64,000 bases of DNA. It comes from Flavobacterium sp. (GTDB lineage: Bacteria; Bacteroidota; Bacteroidia; Flavobacteriales; Flavobacteriaceae). Under the pieces are notes generated by a model. That model was not told the origin of the DNA. It was given only the letters and a program-made list of their open reading frames with translations, and searched no databases. Position 1 is the stretch's first letter. The number at the start of each line of letters is the position of its first letter. The translations under genes and the position numbers were made by a program. Below are positions 49,883 to 58,565 of the stretch, piece by piece. Location of the stretch: the NCBI RefSeq assembly GCF_013823965.1, contig NZ_PNNA01000095.1:54854-118853 (forward strand). The letters run 5' to 3'.

Positions 49883-51919
49883 ATGAAATTACTTAAAATC
49901 GCAGGTATTTTTATGACTTTGGGAGTTTCTATTGTTTGTGATGCACAAATAACAAAAACTTCTGATGCAAAAATTTCCAAAAAAGACACTTTTGATTATG
50001 TTGTCGAACAATTCGCTGACATAAAAGTATTACGGTATCAAATTCCTGGATGGGAAAATCTAACGCTAAAAGAACAAAAATTAGTTTATTACCTTACCCA
50101 AGCTGGATATTCTGGTCGTGATATCATTTATGACCAACATTATAAAAATAACCTGAAAATTCGAAAAGCACTCGAGAATATTTATGTTAATTATAAAGGA
50201 AACAAAACTTCAGAAGATTGGAAAAATTTTGAAATTTATCTAAAAAGAGTTTGGTTTGCCAATGGAATTCACCACCATTACTCCAATGATAAAATTAAAG
50301 CCGGTTTTTCAAAAGAGTATTTCAATGGGTTGATGAAAGCCACTAAAACAAGCCTTTCGCCAGCAATTGTTGACGTCATCTTTAATGATGCCGATGCAAA
50401 AAAGGTGAATCTAGATGAATCAAAAGGATTGTTGGAAGGTTCTGCAGTCAATTTTTATGACAAAGGAATTACAGCAAAGGAAGTCGAAGATTTCTATGCC
50501 AAAAAATCCAGTCCAGATCCAAAAAGACCTTATTCTTATGGATTAAATTCTAAATTGGTTCGCAATGCCAAAGGACAATTAGAAGAAAAAGTTTGGAAAA
50601 GCAAAGGAATGTATGGAGCAGCCATCGACAAAATCATTTACTGGTTGGAAAAAGCAAAAAGTGTTGCCGAAAACCAAAAACAAGGCGATGCCATAGGATT
50701 GCTTATAAGTTATTACAAAACAGGAGATCTAAAAACTTGGGACGACTACAACATCGCTTGGTCGCAAGCCACAGAGGGAAATATTGACTACATCAACAGT
50801 TTTATAGAAGTATACAATGATCCTTTGGGATACAGGGGTTCTTATGAAAGTGTGGTCCAAATCAAAGATTTTGACATGTCCCAAAAAATGGAAGTTGTTT
50901 CTAAAAATGCCCAATGGTTTGAAGATAATTCTCCTTTGATTCCGGAACACAAAAAGAAAAACGTGGTTGGAGTTTCCTATAAAACGGTTGTCGTTGCCGG
51001 TGAATCGGGCGATTCTTCTCCTGCAACACCCATTGGTGTAAACCTTCCGAATTCTGATTGGATTCGTGCCGAACACGGTTCAAAATCAGTGTCTTTGGGA
51101 AATATTATTGATTCTTATGCAAAAGCGGGCGGAAAAGGGAGATTAAAAGAGTTTGCCAATGATGCCGAGGAAATCGCTTTGGCCGAAAAATATGCTGAAC
51201 TAGGCGATAAAATGCACACTGCTTTGCATGAAGTGATAGGTCACGCATCGGGACAAATAAATCCGGGTGTGGGAACTCCAAAAGAAACACTTAAAAGTTA
51301 TGCTTCCGCTCTTGAAGAAGGAAGAGCTGATTTAGTGGGATTGTATTTTGTTTACGATCCAAAATTACAGGAATTAGGTTTGGTTGACGATTGGAAAAAA
51401 ATGGGAATGGAGTCTTATGACAGTTACATCAGAAATGGATTGATGACACAGCTTGTTCGTTTGGAACCAGGAACCAATATTGAAGAAGCACACATGAGAA
51501 ACCGTCAGTTTGTAAGTGCCTGGGTTTTCGAAAAAGGGAAAGCTGATAATGTAATCGAGAAATTAACTCGTAATGAAAAAACTTATTTCAACATTACGGA
51601 TTATGAAAAACTACACGATTTGTTTGGTCAATTGTTACGCGAAATTCAACGCATAAAATCCGAGGGAGATTATGAAGCTGGTAAAGCATTGGTTGAAAAT
51701 TATGGTGTAAAAGTAGATCAAAAACTACACGCTGAAGTATTGGAAAGAAACAAACAATTTGATTCTGCACCGTACAGTGGTTTTGTGAATCCAGTTTTGG
51801 TTCCAAAAATGGATGCAAAAGGAAACATTCTTTCAATAGAAGTAAAACAGCCAAAATCATTTGTGGAACAAATGTTGAACTATTCTAAAAACTACGGTTT
51901 TTTACCTCTGGAAAACTAG
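49883..51919 (+). CDS. Dipeptidyl peptidase III-family (M49) metallopeptidase, exported
   Basis: The ATG at 49883 (MKLLKIAGIFMTLGVSIVCDAQ) gives 678 aa with a signal peptide. The longer track start overlaps a promoter -7 match. The M49 zinc site is complete: HEVIGHASG (H-E-x-x-G-H) and, about 50 residues on, LEEGRADLVGLYF (E-E-x-R-A-D). DPP III removes dipeptides from peptide N-termini. The signal sequence suggests a periplasmic or outer-membrane location rather than the cytosolic one of eukaryotic DPP III. It is monocistronic with a strong terminator. Confidence 0.92.
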   Translation: MKLLKIAGIFMTLGVSIVCDAQITKTSDAKISKKDTFDYVVEQFADIKVLRYQIPGWENLTLKEQKLVYYLTQAGYSGRDIIYDQHYKNNLKIRKALENIYVNYKGNKTSEDWKNFEIYLKRVWFANGIHHHYSNDKIKAGFSKEYFNGLMKATKTSLSPAIVDVIFNDADAKKVNLDESKGLLEGSAVNFYDKGITAKEVEDFYAKKSSPDPKRPYSYGLNSKLVRNAKGQLEEKVWKSKGMYGAAIDKIIYWLEKAKSVAENQKQGDAIGLLISYYKTGDLKTWDDYNIAWSQATEGNIDYINSFIEVYNDPLGYRGSYESVVQIKDFDMSQKMEVVSKNAQWFEDNSPLIPEHKKKNVVGVSYKTVVVAGESGDSSPATPIGVNLPNSDWIRAEHGSKSVSLGNIIDSYAKAGGKGRLKEFANDAEEIALAEKYAELGDKMHTALHEVIGHASGQINPGVGTPKETLKSYASALEEGRADLVGLYFVYDPKLQELGLVDDWKKMGMESYDSYIRNGLMTQLVRLEPGTNIEEAHMRNRQFVSAWVFEKGKADNVIEKLTRNEKTYFNITDYEKLHDLFGQLLREIQRIKSEGDYEAGKALVENYGVKVDQKLHAEVLERNKQFDSAPYSGFVNPVLVPKMDAKGNILSIEVKQPKSFVEQMLNYSKNYGFLPLEN

Positions 51920-51940
51920 AAAAAACATTTGATTTTACAG

Positions 51941-51975
51941 AAAAGGATGTCCTGATTTGGGCATCCTTTTTTTTT
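51941..51975 (+). terminator. Terminator after DPP III gene
   Basis: AAAGGATG and CATCCTTT pair across a 12-base loop, followed by a run of T residues. Confidence 0.8.
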
Positions 51976-52167
51976 GGAATTTATGTAAAAAATATTTTAA
52001 AAATTTAAGATAAATTCTTACATTTGAATGACGTTAATTGCAAAGCAAATATTGTTAAATAATAATCTAGCTATCAATTGATTAACTTTTTTTTGTTTAT
52101 TGATCGTGGCCAATGCTTTGAAATTAAGATGTACTTCGTGGAAACATTATTTTAAAAAAGAATATTT

Positions 52168-52551
52168 ATGAAAAGATTATGTATTGCAATTTTACCATTT
52201 TTGCTTATTAGTTGTGCAGCAAACATTCAATCAAGTTTTACGAGTCAATACAAACCTTTGACAATTGAGGACAAAGTTGCTTTTTTAGATATCCAAAATC
52301 CAGTTCCGGAGAATGCAAAAAAAATTGGGGAAGCAAAATATGGAGATAGTGGATTTTCAACAAGTTGTGATTTTAATACCAACCTAATCAGTGCAAGAAA
52401 ATTAGCAAGGGCAAATGGAGCAAATATTGTTAAGGTTATCAGTAAATCAACTCCAGATCTTTGGAGTTCTTGCTATAGAATTAAAGTGGAATTCTATTTT
52501 TATGAAGGAGATGTCACCAAATTATCCCAATATCAATTACAAATTAATTAA
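52168..52551 (+). CDS. Hypothetical lipoprotein, 127 aa
   Basis: A lipoprotein signal (MKRLCIAILPFLLISC, Cys16) precedes a small domain with two further cysteines (FSTSCDFNTN and LWSSCYRIKV) that could form a disulfide. The ARKLARANGANIVKVISKS segment recalls DUF4156/YbjQ-like lipoproteins, but I cannot assign a family with confidence. It is followed after 12 bp by a PEGA-type lipoprotein, so the two probably form an operon. Confidence 0.75.
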   Translation: MKRLCIAILPFLLISCAANIQSSFTSQYKPLTIEDKVAFLDIQNPVPENAKKIGEAKYGDSGFSTSCDFNTNLISARKLARANGANIVKVISKSTPDLWSSCYRIKVEFYFYEGDVTKLSQYQLQIN

Positions 52552-52563
52552 TATTTATATAAA

Positions 52564-53034
52564 ATGAAAAAAACTATTATTTCGTGCTCATTAGCTTTAA
52601 CGCTATTATTTTCAAGTTGTGCAACTATCATTTCGGGTTCAAGACAAAACGTGAAATTTTCCAGTAATCCTTCCTCGGCATCTATTTTTATTGATGAAGT
52701 AGAAGTTGGTAAAACACCTTTTGAAATGAAACTTGCAAGAAACAACGAACATAGCGTAATGATTAAACTGGAAGGATATCAAACTTTTCAAACCACTTTA
52801 ACCAAAAAATTCAATGCTTGGTATTTAGGAAATATACTTATAGGTGGATTAATTGGATTAATTGTTGACCCAATCACTGGAGCAATTTATAATCTATCGC
52901 CAAATGAGATTAACGCCCAAATGACTCAAGGAACAGTTTTTAATTCTAGTAAAAAAGATATTTACATTGCAGTAGCTTTAAATATTGATCCTAGTTGGAA
53001 AAAAATTGGACAATTGGAAAAAGCGGTCAATTAA
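52564..53034 (+). CDS. PEGA-domain lipoprotein
   Basis: A 156-aa lipoprotein (LLFSSCATIISGSRQ, Cys19). A PEGA domain (about 28-82) is clear: VKFSSNPSSASIFIDEVEVG, then GKTPFEMKL and VMIKLEGYQTFQTTL. A hydrophobic glycine-rich segment (about 93-117, IGGLIGLIVDPITGAIYNL) follows, as in many short PEGA lipoproteins. PEGA domains bind envelope components or proteins; no specific role is known here. It is the second gene of the lipoprotein pair. Confidence 0.85.
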   Translation: MKKTIISCSLALTLLFSSCATIISGSRQNVKFSSNPSSASIFIDEVEVGKTPFEMKLARNNEHSVMIKLEGYQTFQTTLTKKFNAWYLGNILIGGLIGLIVDPITGAIYNLSPNEINAQMTQGTVFNSSKKDIYIAVALNIDPSWKKIGQLEKAVN

Positions 53035-53080
53035 AAATAATTTGAGGAAATATTGAACCAAAAATACATTGATCTTTAAA

Positions 53081-53120
53081 AAAACAATCCCCTTGATGCA
53101 ATCATTGAGGGGATTGTTCC
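53081..53120. terminator. Bidirectional terminator after lipoprotein pair
   Basis: AACAATCCCC and GGGGATTGTT form a 10-bp stem with an inner TTGATG/CATT pairing. It lies between the plus-strand pair and a minus-strand small gene. Confidence 0.75.
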
Positions 53121-53130
53121 ATTAACGGGA

Positions 53131-53340
53131 CTACCGTTTAAAAAATATTTTTATCAGAAATAAAATCAAGATGAAAACGATAAAACCAATCAAAATTTTG
53201 TAATTTCCTTTGTAAAATAATTGGTGCAACTTGGCATCTTTTCTATAGGCAAAAATCATTGCGATAACAAAAGCAACAAAAAAACAAACGGCAAATACTA
53301 ATTGTCCTTGACTAAACATAGTGTATAATTTTTTGGACAA
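53131..53340 (-). CDS. Small two-helix membrane protein, 69 aa
   Basis: A 69-aa protein with two transmembrane helices (about 13-31 and 46-66) and a basic loop between them (YRKDAKLHQLFYKGN). I recognise it only as a type of short conserved protein seen in flavobacteria. It is divergent from the MazG-like gene and ends at a shared terminator, which supports it being a real gene. Confidence 0.65.
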   Translation of the reverse strand: MSKKLYTMFSQGQLVFAVCFFVAFVIAMIFAYRKDAKLHQLFYKGNYKILIGFIVFILILFLIKIFFKR

Positions 53341-53400
53341 ATTTAAGGTTTTGTTTAGGAAAAGTTACTAATTTGCCCACTCATTTAATCAAATAAAATT

Positions 53401-53790
53401 ATGCAAAAGCAAATCAATGCAGTAAAGGAATTTCATACGGCATTCGTCATTGGTCACAGTGAAACTCCAATAGCCGATTTGGGCGAAAGTAAAAACAGGC
53501 TTCGTTACAATTTGATGAAAGAAGAAAACGAGGAATACCTGGAAGCGGTACAGAATAATGATTTAATAGAAATCGCCGATGCGCTGGGAGACATGATGTA
53601 CATTCTTTGCGGAACCATAATAGAACACGGTTTGCAGCATAAAATTGAAGAAGTTTTCGACGAAATTCAACGCTCCAACATGAGTAAACTTGGCGAAGAC
53701 GGAAAACCCATTTATCGCGAAGATGGCAAAGTAATGAAAGGACCAAATTATTTTAAACCGGATTTCTCTAAAATACTAGGTGAAAGATAG
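53401..53790 (+). CDS. MazG-like nucleotide pyrophosphohydrolase
   Basis: A 129-aa all-alpha NTP pyrophosphatase. The metal-binding pattern E-x-x-E then D is present in LMKEENEEYLEAVQNND and LIEIADALGDMMYILCG. The C-terminal half (MSKLGEDGKPIYREDGKVMKGPNYFKPD) is the dCTPase/phage-like MazG type found in Bacteroidota. It would hydrolyse noncanonical or excess nucleoside triphosphates. There is no toxin gene nearby, so no toxin-antitoxin role is implied. Confidence 0.87.
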   Translation: MQKQINAVKEFHTAFVIGHSETPIADLGESKNRLRYNLMKEENEEYLEAVQNNDLIEIADALGDMMYILCGTIIEHGLQHKIEEVFDEIQRSNMSKLGEDGKPIYREDGKVMKGPNYFKPDFSKILGER

Positions 53791-53806
53791 AAGATTTCAC
53801 AAAGCA

Positions 53807-53853
53807 GAAAAGCAGTTTAAAAATGAAATGAATCATCTTTAAACTGCTTTTTA
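53807..53853. terminator. Bidirectional terminator, MazG-like/ilvE
   Basis: AAAAGCAGTTTAAA and TTTAAACTGCTTTT form a 14-bp stem around a 16-base loop between convergent genes. Confidence 0.75.
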
Positions 53854-53867
53854 TATTTAATCCAATT

Positions 53868-53907
53868 CTGTAAACAGTAACTGAACACTGATTACTGAAA
53901 TCTGTCA
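53868..53907. repeat. CAGT/ACTG-word intergenic repeat
   Basis: CTGTAAACAGTAACTGAACA then CTGATTACTGAAATCTGTC follows the shared terminator and precedes the ilvE stop. It is the densest example of this repeat style in the window. Confidence 0.45.
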
Positions 53908-53908
53908 A

Positions 53909-54976
53909 CTATACTTTAACAGTCCAGCCAAAAGTATCTTCGGCAAGTTTTTGTTGAATGTTTGTCAGTTTAGTTTTAAGTAGCAAAGCCATTGAATCTT
54001 CAATTTGTGGCAATTCATAATAAATATCTTGGTATGAAAATCCAGAAATTGGACTAACCACGGCAGCAGTTCCGGCTCCAAAAATTTCTTTCAAAGTACC
54101 GTTTTTGGACGCTTCGATAAGTTCAGTTGTTAAAACAGAACGAACTTCTACATTGATGCCTTCGCTTTTTGCCAAATCGATAAGTGTTTTTCGGGTCACG
54201 CCGTCCAATATTCTTTCGCTTGTGGGAGCAGTCAATAAAGTATCGTTGATTCTAAAAAATACATTCATTGTTCCGGCTTCTTCCAGTTTGGTATGCGTGG
54301 CATCATCCGTCCAAATAATTTGTTGAAAACCTTCTTTGTTGGCTAAATTCGTTGGATAAAATTGTGCGGCATAATTTCCAGCAGCTTTTGCAGCTCCAAT
54401 ACCACCATTGGCAGCTCTACTGTAATGTTCTGCGATAGTTACTTTTACACCACCAGAATAATAGACATTTACGGGTGATAAAATAATCATGAATTTATAA
54501 TCATTTGACGGACTCGCAACCACTCCAGTTCCGGTAGCAATCATGAAAGGTCTTATGTACAATGAATTTCCTTTTCCTTTTTTTACCCATTCCTTGTCCA
54601 ATTGCAGCAATTGTTTCAGTCCTTCCATAAAGATTTCTTCAGGAACTTCAGGCATTGCCATTCTAACGGCTGATTTGTTGAAACGCTTGAAGTTTTCATC
54701 AGGTCTAAAAAGCCAAACGTCATCTTGCTCATCTTTGTAAGCTTTCATTCCTTCAAAAATGGCTTGGCCGTAATGAAAAACTTTTGCTGATGGATCCAAT
54801 AAAAATGGAGCATAAGGTTTGATGGTTGGTTTTTGCCATTCCCCATTTGTAAAATCACATTCGAATAAATGATCTGTAAAAACAGCTCCAAAATGTAAAT
54901 TATCAAAATCCACCTCTTTTATTTTTGAAGTAGTGGCTTTTATTATTTCAATTTTGTTGGTTTGTGTTGCACTCAT
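53909..54976 (-). CDS. ilvE: Branched-chain amino acid aminotransferase
   Basis: A 355-aa fold-type IV PLP aminotransferase of the larger (BCAT2/eukaryote-like) class. It has FLLDPSAKVFHYGQAIFEGMKAY, LYIRPFMIATG, the PLP-binding lysine region GGIGAAKAAGNYAAQ, and LEEAGTMNVFFRINDTLLTAP, followed by ILDGVTRKTLIDLA. It performs the last step of Leu, Ile and Val synthesis and the first of their breakdown. The gene is alone. A -7-like TAATTTTG is at 55038-55045, about 60 bases upstream. Confidence 0.95.
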   Translation of the reverse strand: MSATQTNKIEIIKATTSKIKEVDFDNLHFGAVFTDHLFECDFTNGEWQKPTIKPYAPFLLDPSAKVFHYGQAIFEGMKAYKDEQDDVWLFRPDENFKRFNKSAVRMAMPEVPEEIFMEGLKQLLQLDKEWVKKGKGNSLYIRPFMIATGTGVVASPSNDYKFMIILSPVNVYYSGGVKVTIAEHYSRAANGGIGAAKAAGNYAAQFYPTNLANKEGFQQIIWTDDATHTKLEEAGTMNVFFRINDTLLTAPTSERILDGVTRKTLIDLAKSEGINVEVRSVLTTELIEASKNGTLKEIFGAGTAAVVSPISGFSYQDIYYELPQIEDSMALLLKTKLTNIQQKLAEDTFGWTVKV

Positions 54977-55037
54977 GATTAGTTATTATGTTTAAAATCG
55001 TGTAAAAAATTAGAAGTCGGTTTATAATTTCGTTTTG

Positions 55038-55045
55038 CAAAATTA
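55038..55045 (-). promoter_or_regulatory. -7 element of ilvE
   Basis: TAATTTTG on the minus strand fits TAnnTTTG. A TTG lies 24 bases further upstream, slightly beyond the usual spacing. Confidence 0.4.
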
Positions 55046-55200
55046 AATAAAAATCATCAAATTCCTTGTCAAAAAAACATTAATTATAGCATTTAACTGC
55101 GATTTATTTAGATTCCAAAAATTAGGAAAAATGTCGAGTTGATTTTATCAAATATATAATAAATAGGAGTTTTTGATGGCTATACATAATCGAATTTAGT

Positions 55201-55208
55201 TAAATTTG
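55201..55208 (+). promoter_or_regulatory. -7 element of mnmD
   Basis: TAAATTTG fits TAnnTTTG, about 42 bases before the TTG start of mnmD. A TTG at 55173-55175 is 25 bases upstream, slightly long for a -33. Confidence 0.4.
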
Positions 55209-55250
55209 GCACAGCAATGCAAGTAAAAGCAAAAAATAAAACAGAGCATT

Positions 55251-55913
55251 TTGAAAAGAAAAATAATTCAAACCCTTGACGGCTCCACAACCATTCATAT
55301 TGAAGAGTGGGATGAATGCTATCATTCCAGATTTGGAGCCATCCAGGAAGCCCAACATGTATTTATAAAAAACGGTCTTTCCTTGTTTGAAAACAGTACC
55401 ATTTCTATTTTAGAAATTGGGTTCGGAACAGGATTGAATGCCTTCATCACTTTTTTGGAATCAAAAAAAATAAATCAAACTATTGATTATATAGGAGTCG
55501 AAGCATATCCGGTTGCTCCCGAAGAAGTACGATTGATGAATTATATCCCGGAATTAAATGCCGAGAATGAAAGTGCCATCTTCGATAAAATGCACAAATG
55601 CAACTGGGAAGAACCAATAATTTTGCGGGAAGATTTTTTGTTTACCAAAAGGAAACAGTTTTTTGCAGACATTGACGATTTAGAAAAATTTGACTTGATT
55701 TATTTTGATGCTTTTGGTTTCGATGTTCAACCCGAATTGTGGAGCACGGAAATTTTTCGAAAAATGTATAATTCCCTGAAAATAAAAGGCATTTTGGTGA
55801 CTTATGCCGCCCGTGGTGTCGTGAAAAGAAGCATGAAAGAAGTGGGTTTCACGGTTGAAAAACTCGAAGGTCCACCGGGAAAACGAGAAATGTTTCGGGC
55901 TAGAAAAACTTAA
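55251..55913 (+). CDS. mnmD: tRNA mnm5s2U methyltransferase MnmD, TTG start
   Basis: A 220-aa protein matching the N-terminal MnmC methyltransferase (DUF752), here as a stand-alone MnmD. It has ISILEIGFGTGLNAFITF as SAM site, DYIGVEAYPVAPEEV, and LIYFDAFGFDVQPELWSTEIF, ending with GFTVEKLEGPPGKREM. It methylates the nm5 group at wobble U34. No in-frame ATG lies upstream; the nearest ATG (55217) is in another frame and soon stops. The TTG start yields MKRKIIQTLDGSTT, which fits the family. The MnmC oxidase half is absent. Confidence 0.9.
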   Translation: MKRKIIQTLDGSTTIHIEEWDECYHSRFGAIQEAQHVFIKNGLSLFENSTISILEIGFGTGLNAFITFLESKKINQTIDYIGVEAYPVAPEEVRLMNYIPELNAENESAIFDKMHKCNWEEPIILREDFLFTKRKQFFADIDDLEKFDLIYFDAFGFDVQPELWSTEIFRKMYNSLKIKGILVTYAARGVVKRSMKEVGFTVEKLEGPPGKREMFRARKT

Positions 55914-56051
55914 ATTTTATTTCAAGCAATTCTATTTTTTTACACAATAAATGTGTTAATATATCGTTATAGTCAAGTACAATCTGATAAAAATAAACTA
56001 CTTTTACAATGCCCTAAAAAAACAGGATCTAACCCTAAATCTTAATTTATT

Positions 56052-56249
56052 ATGTCTAAAGTAATGTTTGATTATACTAAATCTGTGCTCGAAAGAGTCA
56101 GTTTTGATCCCACCCTTTTTTGCAAAGAATTAGAAAAAGCAATAAAAGCTTTGTTGCCTTACGAAATGGAGTTATTACGGGAATGGCTTTTATCCTTTAC
56201 ATCGGAAAAGCCGGAATTAAAGCAGTGTCTATTGATTGTAAATTCATAA
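56052..56249 (+). CDS. Hypothetical 65-aa protein
   Basis: A small soluble-looking helical protein: MSKVMFDYTKSVLERVSFDP then LFCKELEKAIKALLPYEMEL. It resembles short conserved proteins in flavobacteria, but I cannot name a family. It is preceded by its own intergenic gap and followed within a few bases by a terminator, which supports a real gene. The overlapping 66-aa plus-strand ORF in another frame is a shadow. Confidence 0.65.
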   Translation: MSKVMFDYTKSVLERVSFDPTLFCKELEKAIKALLPYEMELLREWLLSFTSEKPELKQCLLIVNS

Positions 56250-56250
56250 A

Positions 56251-56280
56251 AAAAAGAACCTTATCGGTTCTTTTTTTTGT
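56251..56280. terminator. Bidirectional terminator, 65-aa gene/oxyR
   Basis: AAAAGAACC and GGTTCTTTT form a 9-bp stem with a TTATC loop, flanked by A and T runs, between convergent genes. Confidence 0.8.
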
Positions 56281-56303
56281 TAAAACTCAGGCAACACCTC
56301 ATT

Positions 56304-57245
56304 TTATTTCTTCTGGATAGGACTAATTATTTGAACATTCTGAAAAGCAATAGCTCCTTTTACAACACCTGAAATGGTGTTTCTAAGCGCATCAATTATG
56401 TGGATTTTTAATTCGTTTTTTGGATAAATCAAACTTACTTCGCGCGCTGGTTTTGGTTCTTTGAACTGTCTCAATTTTGACTTGTCTTTTTCTTTTAAAT
56501 CTAAGGTATGCAAATAGGGCAGAAGCGTGGTTCCCAGTCCTTCATCGGCTAGTTTTATCAAGGTTTCAAAGCTGCCACTTTCTAATTGAAACGGGTTCGA
56601 AACATTGATATCTTGGGTTTTGCATAAATTCAAAATCCCATCCCGGAAGCAGTGGCCGTCTTGCAACAAGAGAATGTCGTCCAGGTTTAAATCGGAAACT
56701 TCAATTTCGTTTTTATGCGAAATGGCAAAATTATCTGGAATATAAGCCACAAATGGTTCATAATACAGCACGATTTCTTTTATTTTTTCATCTTCTAACG
56801 GTGTTGCGGCAATGGCAGCATCCAGATGTCCTTTTTTTAAGCGAAGAATAATTTCGTCAGTATTTAATTCTTCGATGATGAGTTTTACTTTGGGATATTT
56901 TTTGATAAAATTATTCAAGAACATTGGCAAAAGTGTTGGCATAATTGTCGGGATAATTCCCAATCTAAATTCACCACCAATAAACCCTTTTTGATGCTCG
57001 ACAATATCCTTTATCCTGTCGGCTTCAATGACAATATTTTTGGCTTGATTTACAATTTTATGCCCAATTTCAGTAAGTTGGATTGGTTTTTTGGTTCGGT
57101 CAAATATTTGGACATTGAGTTCTTCTTCTATTTTTTGGATTTGCATGCTCAACGTGGGTTGGGTGACAAAACATTTTTCGGCGGCAAGAGTGAAATTTTT
57201 ATGTTCGGCCACAGCCAAAACATATTGTAGTTGAGTAATTGTCAT
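56304..57245 (-). CDS. oxyR: Hydrogen peroxide sensor OxyR (LysR family)
   Basis: A 313-aa LysR regulator: an N-terminal winged helix-turn-helix (about 1-60, TLAAEKCFVTQPTLSMQIQK) and a substrate-binding-type sensor domain. The OxyR redox pair is present as GHCFRDGILNLC, with Cys199 and Cys208 at the same numbers as in Escherichia coli OxyR. Oxidation to a disulfide by peroxide switches DNA binding. It is divergent from dps, a classic OxyR target. No LysR operator could be defined with confidence in the 95-bp gap. Confidence 0.92.
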   Translation of the reverse strand: MTITQLQYVLAVAEHKNFTLAAEKCFVTQPTLSMQIQKIEEELNVQIFDRTKKPIQLTEIGHKIVNQAKNIVIEADRIKDIVEHQKGFIGGEFRLGIIPTIMPTLLPMFLNNFIKKYPKVKLIIEELNTDEIILRLKKGHLDAAIAATPLEDEKIKEIVLYYEPFVAYIPDNFAISHKNEIEVSDLNLDDILLLQDGHCFRDGILNLCKTQDINVSNPFQLESGSFETLIKLADEGLGTTLLPYLHTLDLKEKDKSKLRQFKEPKPAREVSLIYPKNELKIHIIDALRNTISGVVKGAIAFQNVQIISPIQKK

Positions 57246-57316
57246 TGTATAGTATTTTATGATGTAAATATAAAAACAATCAATTTAATTTATAGTATGT
57301 TGGCTTTGTTATTTTT

Positions 57317-57324
57317 TAAATTTG
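57317..57324 (+). promoter_or_regulatory. -7 element of dps
   Basis: TAAATTTG fits TAnnTTTG and ends 16 bases before the dps ATG. A TTG lies 14 bases upstream, closer than usual, as might occur at an activator-dependent promoter. Confidence 0.4.
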
Positions 57325-57340
57325 TTAAAAATTAGAAATC

Positions 57341-57814
57341 ATGAAATTAAACAGCATTGGATTACCTATTAAAGAAGCCGCAATTTTGTCTGCGGAATTA
57401 AATGTTTTATTGGCCAATTTTCAAATCTATTATCAAAATTTGAGAGGTTTGCATTGGAACATTCGAGGAAAACGTTTTTTCGATTTGCATTTAAAATTTG
57501 AAGAATTGTACAACGACAGCCAATTAAAAATAGATTTAATTGCAGAGCGTGTGTTGACTTTAGACGGAATTCCGCTTCATACATTCGAAGATTACATCAA
57601 GCATAACCAGCTTGAAATAGGAAAAAATATTCATCAAGATGAAAAAGCCATCGAGTTAATTGTTGCTTCGTTGACTAAATTGCTTGCTATAGAAAGAGTT
57701 ATCTTGAAAAAATCCGGCGAGATTGATGACGAAGGAACTAATTCGATGATAGGTGATTTTATAGTTGAGCAAGAAAAAATAATTTGGATGTTGAAAGCTT
57801 GGCAGCAAGAATAA
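57341..57814 (+). CDS. dps: Dps-family ferritin-like DNA-protection protein
   Basis: A 157-aa Dps. The ferroxidase ligands appear in LRGLHWNIRGKRFFDLHLKF and EELYNDSQLKIDLIAERV (His, Asp and Glu at the expected spacing), with TLDGIPLHTFEDYI after them. Dps dodecamers oxidise and store iron using hydrogen peroxide and protect DNA. The N-terminus is short, without a long Lys-rich tail, so strong DNA binding is uncertain. It is divergent from oxyR. Confidence 0.94.
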   Translation: MKLNSIGLPIKEAAILSAELNVLLANFQIYYQNLRGLHWNIRGKRFFDLHLKFEELYNDSQLKIDLIAERVLTLDGIPLHTFEDYIKHNQLEIGKNIHQDEKAIELIVASLTKLLAIERVILKKSGEIDDEGTNSMIGDFIVEQEKIIWMLKAWQQE

Positions 57815-57837
57815 ATATTTTAAATCAAATTTCCTTA

Positions 57838-57870
57838 TTGGCTAACTAACGATTAATTTTTTTACATTTG
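57838..57870 (+). promoter_or_regulatory. Promoter of carbonic anhydrase gene
   Basis: TTG, 22 bases, then TACATTTG: both Bacteroidota promoter elements at accepted spacing. The -7 ends 24 bases before the ATG. Confidence 0.55.
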
Positions 57871-57894
57871 GTAAAGCATAATTAATAGACAGCA

Positions 57895-58530
57895 ATGAGC
57901 GATTTTTATAAAAAAATATTAGAAAATAATATTGAATGGGTGGAAGCCACACTGGCAGAAGACCCGAATTATTTTACGGATTTAGCCAAGGGGCAAACGC
58001 CTCCGTTGCTTTGGATAGGTTGTTCGGACAGTAGGGTTCCAGCCAACGAAATTATTGGTGCAAAGCCGGGAGAGGTTTTTGTACATAGAAATATTGCCAA
58101 TATGGTGGTGCATTCCGACATGAATATGTTGAGTGTGCTGGATTATGCGGTCAATGTTTTGAAAGTGAAACATGTATTGGTTTGTGGGCATTATGGTTGT
58201 GGAGGTATCAAAGCCGCCATGGGAAATGATTCCGTTGGCATCATTGACAACTGGATTCGTCACATCAAGGACGTTTATCGCCTTCATAAAGTGGAATTAG
58301 ACAGCATCAAGGACGAAACGGAGCGTTTCAACAGATTTGTTGAATTGAATGTTATCGAGCAAGTATGTGATTTAGCCAAAACATCGATTGTGCAATCGGC
58401 TTGGAAAAACGGCCAGGAGTTATCGCTTCACGGTTGGGCTTATGGATTAAATTCAGGATTTGTAACTGATTTGAACGTGAATTTTAGTTCTGACAAGGAT
58501 TTGGACGATGTGTATCAATTAAAGTTTTAA
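57895..58530 (+). CDS. can: Beta-class carbonic anhydrase
   Basis: A 211-aa beta-carbonic anhydrase. The zinc site is complete: LLWIGCSDSRVPANEI (Cys and the Asp-Arg dyad) and VLVCGHYGCGGIKAAMG (His and Cys). The C-terminal LHGWAYGLNSGFVTDL is family-typical. It interconverts CO2 and bicarbonate in the cytoplasm for carboxylases and pH balance. Length matches the Can type (about 220). Confidence 0.95.
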   Translation: MSDFYKKILENNIEWVEATLAEDPNYFTDLAKGQTPPLLWIGCSDSRVPANEIIGAKPGEVFVHRNIANMVVHSDMNMLSVLDYAVNVLKVKHVLVCGHYGCGGIKAAMGNDSVGIIDNWIRHIKDVYRLHKVELDSIKDETERFNRFVELNVIEQVCDLAKTSIVQSAWKNGQELSLHGWAYGLNSGFVTDLNVNFSSDKDLDDVYQLKF

Positions 58531-58565
58531 ATAAATAACTTCGACCAGCAAAGAATTTAATTAGT

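Noticed and set aside
53401-53790. MazG-like gene as part of a toxin-antitoxin module
   Set aside because: No MazF/MazE-type partner is adjacent and the protein is of the housekeeping pyrophosphohydrolase type.
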